NCBI GenBank assembly: GCA_022496805.1
Contig: CM040090.1
Location: forward strand, 18,656,001 to 18,720,000
Length of the DNA: 64,000 nucleotides
Direction: 5' to 3'
From: Pohlia nutans
Taxonomy: Eukaryota; Streptophyta; Bryopsida; Bryales; Mniaceae
The position numbers and the translations under genes were made by a program. Below the pieces are notes generated by a model, which was not told the origin of the DNA, made no database searches, and saw nothing but the letters and a program-made list of their open reading frames with translations. Position 1 is the stretch's first letter. Each line of letters begins with the position of its first letter. Positions 42,991 to 53,146 of the stretch are shown here, piece after piece.

Positions 42991-43242
42991 ATGGCTTGGA
43001 CTCGGAGCTTGCTCGTGCCGGTTTTGGTGACACTTCTCGTGCTCACCCCTCCTTCTACAGTGGACGCTCGACCAGTTCCTACGCCGTGTTGGCTGCTTCC
43101 CATGCCGTATACGTGCGAACCTTCCGAAGTCCCCATTCCTCATGAGGCTGCAACACCCATGGTCTCTACCGACCAGGGCACTGTAATGTTGATAGCTCAT
43201 ATTGATATTGAGACCGCAATGGTGATCGGTGATACTGATTGA
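42991..43242 (+). CDS. Small secreted peptide precursor, copy B
   Basis: An 83-residue precursor, paralogous to 13608-13925. The signal peptide (about 1-26, ending VDA) is followed by RPVPTPCWLLPMPYTC, identical to copy A, with cysteines at 33 and 42, then PSEVPIPHE. A TGA at 43240-43242 ends it early: the next codons still match copy A's last 20 codons (for example CTTCCAGACGG then GGACCTTGA). The C-terminal tail of copy A is therefore lost here while the mature core is kept. The left arm of the giant palindrome begins about 13 bases after this stop. The role is unknown; a secreted peptide is inferred from the signal sequence. Confidence 0.6.
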   Translation: MAWTRSLLVPVLVTLLVLTPPSTVDARPVPTPCWLLPMPYTCEPSEVPIPHEAATPMVSTDQGTVMLIAHIDIETAMVIGDTD

Positions 43243-43696
43243 TACGGGGCTGCAACGGAGGCATCGTGGGCTTGTCTTCCAGACGGTGCCTCCGGACCTT
43301 GAGCTTACAATACATAGTGATAGCTTTGTAGGTGTTGAGAGAAAAAGCAGTGAATGCTTTTCAAGGAATCCAGTCAATGACTTTGTGGAGATTAATTGGT
43401 AGTTGCTCTGGTTTGTAGACAACCACTTAATTTCCTCCTAAATAAAAGAGCCATTGGTTGAAGTTTCTTATGTTACTTTCTAGGTTGGTTTAATTGTTGT
43501 TCGATTCGAAGGTTTGTTTCTGCGGTTGAGAATGCCCAATAGTGCAAAAGACTTAATTCGAGAATGGGCTCTTTGAGTCTGAAGTCTCGCTAGTGTGCAT
43601 CGTGTTTGTGTGCAGGTGAACTGGATTCTCTAGATGGCAAGGTTGTGTGTTTGCTTGTTGAAAGAAATTCGTTCGGATGCGTTGGTTTTGCGTTGG

Positions 43697-43794
43697 TGGG
43701 AACACATTTAGTATCGGGAACTTTACGGCGGCAAATGATCCTCTGGCAACATTCTTCAGGGGTGCCCCACGGGAGGTTCCCGATACTACATTCT
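43697..43794. mobile_element. ATCGGGAAC-ended MITE in the left arm
   Basis: Core 43710-43787 runs AGTATCGGGAAC to GTTCCCGATACT. The same element is at 55930-56007 in the right arm, but it is absent from the matching position behind peptide copy A (about 14322). It therefore inserted after the A/B split and before the palindrome formed. Confidence 0.65.
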
Positions 43795-44216
43795 AGCTGC
43801 TTTGGAGTTGTGAGCGTTTGGAGTTGTGAGCGTTGATAGTAGGAAATTATCTGCTTCTTTTCTGCTTTTCACTCCGTTGATTTGGACTTGTGCCTCCTTT
43901 GATTTTTTTATTTTTAAAATCACTTTGATTGTTCGAAAGTACTCTAGATTTGCATAAGTGGATGGTGGTGATCGCTGTGCAAAGTACTGCCAAAAGCATG
44001 CACGGACCTTCAAGATAATGTATAGTGTGCTGCGTAGTTGGATGGTGCACAAGCCAAAAGCACAGGGGACATCCCGCTTTACAATGGTGAATTGTGTGTT
44101 GGCGTTTCTTGTTTGGTTTCTCCGCTATGGCGGGTGTCTGGGTGCATTGTTGTGCTCTGAAGGGTTATAATTCAGCTATGGTAGGATCATACATTTTCCA
44201 TTTCTTTAATCTTCAA

Positions 44217-44525
44217 GGCAACATTTCCTCAAAATTTTGTCACGGACTGCTTTTATTTTGGAAACTTTTGGAAAAATGTTGTTGGGTGCACTTTCAGTAT
44301 ATTCGACAATCACGCTCGTTCACGACCTCATGCTAAAGGACCGTCGGTAGAGTGCATGCCTCATATTGAATACCACAAGATCATATGCAGCAGAACATAT
44401 CTCTTATGAGAGTAAGCTCTCATTTAAATATTTTCAAACAGAGAGTACTTACTTTGGGTAGACTTGATCTTCATCAATTTATTGTATTCTCCGAGGCTCC
44501 CTTGCAAGGAAGATTATTTTGTCAA
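44217..44525. mobile_element. 309-bp insertion with 5-bp target duplication TTCAA
   Basis: In the left arm TTCAA (44212-44216) and TTCAA (44526-44530) bracket 309 bp that are missing from the right arm, where AATCTTCAAAGAGTACATTC reads through. The class is unknown: the ends are GGCAACATTT and ATTTTGTCAA. Confidence 0.6.
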
Positions 44526-45979
44526 TTCAAAGAGTACATTCAATACCGGCCAAAAACAAATACCCTAAAACACTACCCGTACCTTGGAATGACCATACAA
44601 ATAATCAAATGGAATTCATATATTTCTTCCATCGTTTACTGTATCTTGCTCTTGTCCAAGTCTGTTTCCAATAGCCTAGAATTAAATAGCATATATAGAG
44701 CTTACTCTGCTAAAAGATCTGCTCTGGTCTAATGTCACTCTCGGTGTGCACAGCAGAGAATGACGAGACTCTTGACATACGCCGGCACATATGATTTAGA
44801 CAGCCCGTGTCCATCGGCAAGAGTTCTCAAACTACGGTGCTAAACCCGTCGATGGCTACACTCCAGATATACACTACACAGCATGCCAATTGAATTCTTC
44901 GGAGAATTCTCTCGATCCTCAAAACTACACCGATTAGGTCGGAGCTCAAATGATGCAAACAAGATCGCAAGGTGATGGTCATTTTCTTCTCAGGAAGGTC
45001 TCAGCTCGTCTAGCTTTCGCAGGTCCAGACGTCCCTGGAGACCGCTACTTGATCGATGCCATTGGCTTGGTCACACTAGCGGGCTCGTCCTCACCAGTTT
45101 CCTAGTGGTCAAATCAGAGTTCCATTCAGTGAGTTCACCATCGATCACAGAGTTTCGACTACGAAAACGTTTATGATCTGAAACATGATTCATCGAATCA
45201 CCAACTACACCCAGTTCACAGATTGCAACAACAGTCACAACGCCTAAACACAGCAGCTAGTCACAGTCACGGCAGCTAAAGTAACGTTGCACTCCCTACA
45301 GTACAGTACATCGGTTGAATCGTCTGAAATTACTCACATCTTGGTATGATCTTTTATGGTTATCATCCACAATCTGGCTCTTTCAGGTCCAGCCTTCTTG
45401 GAACGGTTAGGCTTCTGGTGTCCTTTGCTAGCCACAGCAGCTGGTACAGGCTTCGAACGTGCCAGCTGGTCGTGAAGAATTTCCTGACATATATACTCAT
45501 GTATCAGTACAAGAGAATTGCGTTGATAACAAAAGATGAAATGCTCAGATATAGATCATGGAATTGATAAATAAGGTCAGTCAAGGTCCATTGATGGAAT
45601 CTTCCTAGCCTTAATGGACAGATATTCCCGGCGCAAGTATTTGCACGACCGGTCACTCAGCAAGAATGAAAGAAAACTAAGTATTATGAGCTCGAGAATG
45701 TCACCTTCGGAACCTGCTGCTGGCAAGGTGGCCGTACGTCTTCGCTCGTTTCTTGGCTTCAGGGGGGTTCTTGTCGTGTATTCTCCTGCTGGCTTTCTCT
45801 GAGTGTTGCCCATGAATTAATATTTCGAAATATAATCGTAGGAATCAGAAACCCCGTCAGAAACAACAATCTTTGTTTGAATATCTTGAACAACTACATA
45901 ATAAGTTAGTATGTGAACAATACATTGAACCGATTACAGTTTCAATCTTACAGAAGCCGTCTAGAAACATGTATTGATA

Positions 45980-47629
45980 CAGTGGTCAGCAGAAGTGTTC
46001 GGACAGTGTAGTGAATTTCGAAATGGTTGAGGGGGTGATTGAACAGTGTAGTTGTGAGATGATTTTTTCGACCAAATTTAGTAAGAATAACACATGGCAT
46101 GCAATGAATGAAAATGTCATCAAAATTAGTCACTTGGAGGACCTACAGATTGAAAGATCTGGAAGTGGTGTGTACAACTAAATATGCACAGAAGTTGTGC
46201 ACACCACAATCTTTTCAATGCAAGTGCTGTTTTGAGGCTTTCTTGTGCTACAAAATTTTGTAGTGTTTTGGAGAGGCTACAAGTGATTTGCTATGGCTCC
46301 TAGGAGATCTGAAAATCAGCGAAGGGCAGTTCTTGAGATGCATGAGCGAGGCAACTCATATGGCAAAATTTCAGCAGTTTTGGGCATTCCCCGAAGCACT
46401 TGCAGTGACATAGTGCGAAGGTTTGGTGAGAGAGGGAGTCTGAGAGATAAAGCTTCACCTGGTAGACCTCGAATCCTTGATGAGCGTGACGACTGTGAAA
46501 TTGTAAGGAGGTTAAATGATTGATGTACTAGTATAGCTGCAGCAATAGGAAGAGGATTAAGGTCTGAGGGCATACATTTGAGTGATGACACTATTAGAAG
46601 GAGCCTTCAGAGGCAAGGGCTGCAAGCATGTGTCAAGACCAAAAAGCCACTTTAATTTGACAAAGAAGCATCGAGCGCGTCGTTTTAAATGGGCAAAGAA
46701 GTGCAACCATATAACTTGGGTAGATTGGAGTTTTGTCATTTTCTCTAATGAGTCAAAATTTAACCTTTTTGGCTCAGATGGGCGGCAATATTGTTGGAAA
46801 AAGAGTGGAGAGCGTCTCTTAGACCAGCATGTGCAATGTAGAGTTAAACACGGGGGAGGAAGCATAATGGTTTGGGGTTGTATGAGTTGGGAAGGAGTTG
46901 GCAAGCTTCATTTGATTGAAGGGAAGATGGATAGATATGTGTATCGAGACATTCTGGAGACAGAACTTATAGACACTATACACACGCAAGGTTTAGAGGA
47001 GGAGAACGTTATTTTCCAACACGACGATGGCCCCAAGCACACTGCACATTACGTTGTAGATTGGTTGCTTGCACAAAAATTTCAAGTTATTTGGCATCCA
47101 CCGCAATCACCTCACCTCAATCCTATAGAACCCCTCTGGAATGAAGTAGATAGCCGCATGAGAAGGTCTGAGAGGAAACCGACTAGCAAAAGCGATTTAT
47201 GGGAGAAGATACAAGAAATTTGGTACAGTATTGAGGTTGATGTTGTTAGGAAGTTGATATGTTCTATGCGTCAAAGAGCTACTGATGTTTACAAAGCAAA
47301 ATGTGGCTACACACGGTGGTAGTCATTATGAATGTTTAGAAGTTGCATCTTTGAGTTGTGAAGTTATTTTGTAGCTTGTGGTTTTGTTTTCTACAATTAA
47401 TGTACAATAATATCAGTTTTTGCAAAAAGAATCGTACATCTTTTGTTGCATATTTGAATTAAGCTGTTTTTTTTTTGTTTATATTTTAACTCCAAAGGTT
47501 GTGCTATATGTTTATTGCAATTATATGCTCTTATGGTCTTTTCCTTGCAATATTATGATAGTTTCTGTAAGATTGGTAGCTGATTCTGTAAATCAGCCTG
47601 GCTTGTACAACTATTTCTGCTAGCCACTG
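45980..47629 (+). mobile_element. Tc1-like (DD34E type) DNA transposon, TA target duplication
   Basis: A 1650-bp element with ends CAGTGGTCAGCAGAAGTG and CTATTTCTGCTAGCCACTG, flanked by TA at 45978-45979 and 47630-47631. The right arm of the palindrome keeps the unoccupied site (TATTGATATATACTAGACTG on the reverse strand near 53975), which shows the exact insertion point. It is inserted in an intron of the left Elongin A copy. Confidence 0.93.
46293..47322 (+). pseudogene. Tc1-like transposase, inactivated
   Basis: The N-terminal helix-turn-helix part (46293-46523, with SPGRPRIL between the two DNA-binding halves) ends at a premature TGA. The same frame remains recognisable to about 46650, where it shifts by one base into the frame that runs to TAG at 47320. 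The C-terminal part has KHGGGSIMVWGCMSW, FQHDDGPKHTAH and QSPHLNPIEPLW. The spacing from the second catalytic Asp to the Glu is 34 residues (DD34E type). The first catalytic Asp is replaced: the usual FSDESKF reads FSNESKF. Three separate lesions make it non-functional. Confidence 0.9.
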
Positions 47630-47693
47630 TATGTACTAGACTGACTGAAATGTCTACTCTAAATACCTTCTATGGAGAATCCAATGATAGTGG

Positions 47694-48031
47694 TGTTGGA
47701 ATGAAAATGCTCCAATTGAAAGTAAGTTAATCAACCAAGGATTTATCAACTCTAAAGGTAGCTAGAAGACTTAAAAGGTAGCTATAACATTGGATAACAA
47801 GCTCCTCCACTAGAAACTGCTCATTTTACTCCATATGCCTTTACATATTCTATGATATGTAGAGAGACACTTCGAGAATATATAAAAGTAACTCGGAGTC
47901 TAGTGTAGTTGAGTGATCAAATCAAATCTCTCAATACCTCTTTCTATGGTTAGGTGGTGAATTACGCTCTCACATTACTACCATGCTTAATTTTATTGCA
48001 TTTGAATGTGAACTCCTCATATGTTCCAACA
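47694..48031. mobile_element. Candidate solo LTR (Ty1/copia-like)
   Basis: Begins TGTTGGAATGAAAATG and ends CATATGTTCCAACA, the usual TGTTGGAA...TTCCAACA ends of copia LTRs. A TATATAAAAG box is at about 47880. No 5-bp target duplication is clear (AGTGG against AGAAA), so the call is tentative. It lies in the 1.9-kb stretch found only in the left arm. Confidence 0.5.
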
Positions 48032-48976
48032 AGAAATACCTAACACGGGTGTACAGGTTTGGGATTGAGCAGTTCTAACTTGCAACGTTTTCATGTTGGT
48101 CACGCTCTCTTGGACAATCAACCGCCTCACCTTGGAGTTCCTCCTGCTGCTTCATCTCGCCCTGAACGACAATGTTACTTATTGTGTGCACATCATTTAC
48201 AAACGTACTTTGATTCCCACGTATATTGCAGGTGAGTAAAGTCAGCTAATTCAATGAGTCAATGAGTTTTGGAAATTGCAACATGGTAGAATATTATATG
48301 AACCTTGTATAAGGTCCTCCAATTGAGTGCCTGGCCACGTTTGGTCATCCGCTCCTGGACAGTGTTGGCATTGTCTTCTCCAAATCGTCGGCAATAATGC
48401 TTCCACCACAGCTCATCTGTAATAGAACTCAAATCTCTTCCCTGCAACACACCAACATGACTCTAACTCAGGACCTTGATCCATACGACAAAGGCTCATA
48501 AATTAGTAATCTCCAATTTGAAAACAACAATAAATGACGTAACATGGCTGCAACAAATCTGGGGCCAATTCACACTGTGGCGAGAGGCCGTTGCAATCCA
48601 AACCCAATTCATGCCGCTCTAGGGAGAATGGCTTGATAATTATGGGTATCATACTTACAAGTCTTTCACAGTGTGACTTATGTCTAACTTATTTTATTTA
48701 TGCTAAATTTCCAGCTTTAACACCATGTATACAGTCATCTTTAACCTATGGCGTTTATAACACCCTCTAATTTTTATAAATTTTTGATGTGTTTTCTTAC
48801 CAAAAAGATATTTATCAAGAGTCACACTATTGTTAAGGGGGTACCCATATCAGGCCCAAGAGTCCAAAGTCTTGGGCTGAAAATATATAGTGAAATAAAA
48901 ATTTCAACAATGCCTCGAGTGAGAATTAAGTTTTCATTCTTGGCCGACTCGATTCAGCCTCGAGAATGTACAGCGG

Positions 48977-49166
48977 CACCAAAACTCACTAAAAATACAA
49001 GCAAGTAGGCATTTGATGTCACATCAGCACCAAAACTCACCAAAGATATAAGCACTTAGGTATTTGATGTCACATAGGTACCAAAACTCACCAAAAATAC
49101 AAGCAAGTAGGTATTTGATGTCACATCGGCACCAAAACTCACCAAAAGTACAAGCACGTAGGTATT
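48977..49166. repeat. 51-bp tandem repeat, about four units
   Basis: The phrase CACCAAAACTCAC recurs at 48977, 49028, 49079 and 49130, exactly 51 bases apart. Each unit continues AAGNANNTAGGTATTTGATG-like sequence then TCACATC. It is in Elongin A intron 1 of the left copy. Confidence 0.85.
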
Positions 49167-49618
49167 TTGGAGGACAACGACATTTGTAATCTAATGTGAA
49201 CCCCAATAGACCAATTTCCAGTCATGTGGCAATCCGATTGGTGGAATTTAACGGGCTCTCGACCTTTGGATATAATAGACGTTTGATACGCAGATAGGGT
49301 TCAACCCACGGTTAGAACCTGGGTAGGTTTAATCTATAACGCCAAACGATTCGAATAGGTAGGACATAAACTAAAATGAAAAATACAATTGAAACAAACG
49401 TAAAGGTATCAGCCAGTATTGGTAGGCTTTCAATTCTATTTTAAGGAAGTTTCTTTCCTAAATAAGATCTGTCGTCATATTAGTGAGTTGGTTCCTGCAT
49501 CAACATAAGATCTCTGTGAAATCTTTTTCAATGTACCGTCGAGCACGACATGGTTTTGTGAGAAACCTAAATTTGTGACGACACGAAATTTGTGAGCAAC
49601 TTGAATTTGTGAGTCTAA

Positions 49619-49756
49619 GGGGCGGTTTACACTACGGACCAAGAACTCGTCCCATGCAACTTTAAAATCTGTGATTGGTTCCATCATGGATTTTAGCCAA
49701 TCACAGATTTTAGAGTTGCATGGGACGAGTTCTTGGTCCGTAATGTAAACCGCCCC
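49619..49756. mobile_element. 138-bp foldback MITE, present only in the left arm
   Basis: The arms of about 62 bases are nearly perfect complements: GGGGCGGTTTACACTACGGA through ATCTGTGATTGG on the left, and CCAATCACAGATTTTAGAG through GTAAACCGCCCC on the right. The right palindrome arm reads across the site without it (near 53886). Confidence 0.85.
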
Positions 49757-50922
49757 TGGGAGCGGACTATTTACATTAGCAACTTCTGCAACTCCTGAAG
49801 AGTTCACTTGATGTACCCAAAAATTCATAGTAACCAAAGATTTGCAACTCAGTGTTTAAAATGTGTTTTCGTATGAACAATGTATCTTACTCTGTAACCA
49901 CTGAAAACATTTTCGGTAACCACTAATCTCTCACCCGAAACTGAACGACTGTCACTGCACTCGTAAAGAATTAACTGTCTTTTCCTTCCTCAAACTGAAA
50001 AGCCCCACTTACAAGTTATGGTCGTTTTCCGCGATTGCAGTCTCTCTCTTGAAAGGGATCGTATGTTCTTTCCAAAAGTGAAATGCGGGGTCCCTCACAA
50101 GTTACAGAGATACAGTGTGCACAGTAAAATGAGCCAAACCAAATAAGGACTGCGGGCAAGTGAATCGAACAAAGTTGGAAATAAGAAATACAATTTAGTC
50201 ACATAACTTACTTTCGAGTTATTTAAGCGAAGTACCGCTTAATATCATTCTAATCATTGCTTGTATTCCAACTTTGTTATAATGCAATTTAAAGTACATA
50301 CTAACATTGGTATGCATGCATAGATTACCTTCAAAGCTGTCTGTGTTTCGATGACTGTGATCAAGCTGCTTCTCCGTAGCATGGAGCAGACGTTTCCTCA
50401 GCAAGGCGTCGTTGGTACTCCCGACGTCGCCTACAAGATGCAAATTGGCGATGGTGGCCTTTTCAGGCACTTGCTCCAGCCAACTCGCCCGAGCCATGAT
50501 TCGTCTGCTGGCGCACAAGACCATTGATTTGTACACGGTCCGTCAAGAGAAAGCTGCACAGATTTGCAGGGCTTGTAAAGGACGAACTGTGCGCTGTCGG
50601 AACCTTAAAGTACAACAAGTCCACGAGTTGCTTGAATGTTCAGACAAGCTTCATTTCCTCAGTTCGTCCCGTCGCACCGGCGAAGCATTATGGACTAATT
50701 GTCGCCAAATTGCTACATAAAATTTGGGGTGGCTAATTGATACAAAAGATTTAAAAAAAAAGAAAGAATAATAGCCAGATTTCCTACATGGAGTCAAGAT
50801 GTGTAGCCTCTTTAAACCTAGGTATCATCCAAGTATTAAATCCAAGTATTATCCAGGTATTACCTAAGTAACATCCATGTACATCCCATGTGTATATACC
50901 CTTGATATTACCTGTATATTAA

Positions 50923-51139
50923 GGTAGGAGTACCCAATTCCGACGGTGTACCCAATGCCGATAATTTCTACATAAGATAGTCATTTTAGAACGCAATCTA
51001 AGCATGTCATAAAGCCCTTATTGTTTATTGACCAAAATGATAAGCTATCTATGGTCTACCTAGATTTACTTTCTAGGATGACTACCATGTCAAGAAATTA
51101 TCGGCATTGGGTACACTGTTCGAATTGGGTGCTCCTACC
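50923..51139. mobile_element. 217-bp MITE with TTAA target duplication, left arm only
   Basis: The ends are GGTAGGAGTACCCAATTCCG and GAATTGGGTGCTCCTACC. The inner pairing is CCCAATGCCGATAATTTCT with AGAAATTATCGGCATTGGG. TTAA lies on both sides (50919-50922, 51140-51143). The right arm has a single TTAA at the matching place (reverse strand TATATTAACCCTGAAACG near 52728), so TTAA is a true target duplication. Confidence 0.88.
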
Positions 51140-51393
51140 TTAACTCCTAAACGTTTTAGCTTCCAGAAACTCGATCACGAACAGATTTGAAGCCTTCAGT
51201 TGTAACTTTCTCATACAATCTTGGATGACTTTCATCCAAGTTACATTTCTAAGCCTATTACCAATTACAATTATTTTTATGGATTAAAATAAATCCCTTG
51301 TGATGGAGAGCTATTGATATTATTGGAGAGGCCTTCAACCGGGCCTTCAACTGCAAGTACATGTCAAATTTGTTAGGTCGATTTTATGCTTGC

Positions 51394-52198
51394 AACTCCA
51401 TGAAGAATCTTTAATTTTCACTCGCTTAAGTTTTTACAGATGCTGAATTGATCTCCTCTCTTCGATTGTCAGTGACTATGTTCTCTCCCCACGACTCCAG
51501 GCATGCACGAATTGCTTGAATGTCCAGAAGCTTCAGTTCCTCTCTTCCATCCATTAATTAATTGGCGATGAACTGGAGTAAGTTCCTTCCTCGGTCACGA
51601 CTCCATCGACGATGAACTAAATAATTCAGTCCGTGCTTCTCATTTGCCTTTAATTTCGACAACCTACCTAGCTTGCCTGAGATCTGGCGAATGGATCAAT
51701 CCTCGTCGCAGTTCAATGCAATGCTATGGTGTGGCCAATGCGGATTCAATCCCTGGCTGCGGACTAAGCCTAAACCCCTCACTGCTTCTCTTGTCCATTT
51801 TATCCATTTCCAATAAATCGTCAACTCTTACTGGGACGGGAACGTACAATCACTGTAACGACTGGGACCGGGACTGGGTGGTGGCTCTGAGAGTGGGTTT
51901 ACCGTTAGTGAATGGAATATTTCAAATTTTAATCTCTCTTACAAATGTGGATTTTATCCTTTGATGTGTCTCTCACCATATAATGGACGACGAACAGATT
52001 GCAACTTTTCTCTTGACTACATCATGTGAAAGTATTCATCCATCCAAATTTCTCGTGGTTCTTGTGCTAGTTGATAAACAAAAAAACAAGGGAAAAAAGA
52101 GATTAGGGCGGGTTAAGCTGCGGCTGCTGAAACCTAAATGGCGGCCGAAAAAAGAAGAAAAAAGGGGAGATAGAGGAAAATCTCTCCTTTCCCTTTTA

Positions 52199-52247
<49 letters not shown>

Positions 52248-52489
52248 GAGGAGAGGAGAGGGAGAGGGAGTTTGGATGTGCAACCGACTAAATAGCAGTG
52301 ATTATTTTAGGACATTTCAACATATTTGATACTTTTCCATGGCTTGAAGAGCAATCCAGGCTCTTTGGATGCTCTTTTCTTATTGATCCCTAAACCGACC
52401 AACCCTTTGCACAGAAAATAAATTCTAGCCTCAAAAATACATATTAGCTTGGCTCAAAATAATGTACATGAGGTGTATATGAGAAGACC
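51394..52489. other. Spacer between the palindrome arms
   Basis: About 1.1 kb of single-copy sequence with no supported gene. GAATTGCTTGAATGTCC near 51499 recalls the stretch upstream of Elongin exon 1 (GAGTTGCTTGAATGTTC near 50626), so an older partial duplication lies here. It also holds a (TA)n microsatellite at 52204-52241 and a GAGAGG-rich run at 52247-52270. Confidence 0.5.
52204..52241. repeat. (TA)n microsatellite
   Basis: About 19 uninterrupted TA units in the spacer of the palindrome. Confidence 0.95.
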
Positions 52490-53146
52490 ATTGCAAGCAG
52501 AAAATCAACCCAACAAATTTGACATACTTGAAGTTGAAGGCCTCTCCAATAATATCAACAGTTCTCCATCACAGGAGATTTACTTTAATTGGTAAAAATA
52601 ATTGTAATTGCTAATAGGCTTAGAAATGTGACTTGGATGTAAGTCATCCTGGAAAGTTGTATGAGAAAGTTACAAGGCTTCAAATCTGTTCGTGATCGAG
52701 CTTCTGTACGCTAGAACGTTTCAGGGTTAATATACAAGTAATATAAGGGGTATATACACATGTGATCACGGGCATGTGATACAGTACATGGATGTTACTT
52801 AGGTGATACCTGGATAATACGTGGATAATACTTGGATGATACTTAGGTTTAAAGAGGCTAGACATCTTGACTCCATGTAGGAAATCTAGCTATTATTCTC
52901 TCTTTCTTTTTCAAAAATCTTTTGTATCAATTAGCCACCCCAAATTTTATGTGGCAATTTGGCGACAATTAGTCCAAAAATGTTTCGCCGGTGCGACGGG
53001 ACGAACTGAGGAAATGAAGCTTACAGTCTGAACATTCAGGCAACTCGTGGACTTGTTGTACTCTAAGGTTTCGATAGCACACAGTTCGTCCTTTGCAAGC
53101 CTTGCAAATCTGTGCAGCTTTCTCTTGACGGACCGTGTAAAAATCC

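Larger units (their letters stand above)
45334..50524 (-). pseudogene. Elongin A gene, left-arm copy, frameshifted
   Basis: Elongin A is a subunit of the Elongin transcription-elongation and ubiquitin-ligase complex. Exons: 50329-50524, 48304-48441, 48131-48161, 45705-45798, and 45483 down to a TGA at 45334. Exon 1 gives WLEQVPEKATIANL, GDVGSTNDALLRKRLL and HATEKQLDH. Exon 2 gives GRDLSSITDELWWKHY, RRFGEDN and LNWRTLYK, which is the Elongin A core. Exon 3 (31 nt) and exon 4 (KASRRIHDKNPPEAKK) join in phase. Compared with the right arm, exons 1, 4 and 5 each carry 4 extra bases, so the frame is broken. A Tc1 element and a possible solo LTR lie in the intron before exon 4. The TGA of exon 5 overlaps a GTGAGT donor, so a further exon near 45000-45115 is possible. 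Confidence 0.7.
43255..51393. repeat. Left arm of a giant inverted duplication
   Basis: Matches the reverse complement of 52490-56488 through the whole right arm. Anchor pairs: 43256/56486, 43710/56007, 44530/55498, 45000/55000, 45483/54518, 45798/54148, 45975/53985, 49545/53960, 50329/53338, 50524/53147, 50790/52880 and 51390/52490. It is about twice as long as the right arm because of a Tc1 element, a 1.9-kb stretch with Elongin A exons, and several small insertions. Confidence 0.85.

Noticed and set aside
48977..49166. CRISPR array
   Set aside because: The units are contiguous 51-bp tandem repeats without unique spacers, and the DNA is eukaryotic.
47646..49538. A gene-capturing transposon carrying an Elongin A fragment
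   Set aside because: The exons are in phase with Elongin A exons on both sides in the same arm, so they are native; the difference between arms is better read as a right-arm deletion.
50412..50720. 102-codon plus-strand frame, with a relative at 52969-53259
   Set aside because: It is conserved between the arms only because it overlaps Elongin A exon 1 and its upstream sequence on the other strand; the Elongin reading has family support and splice phase.
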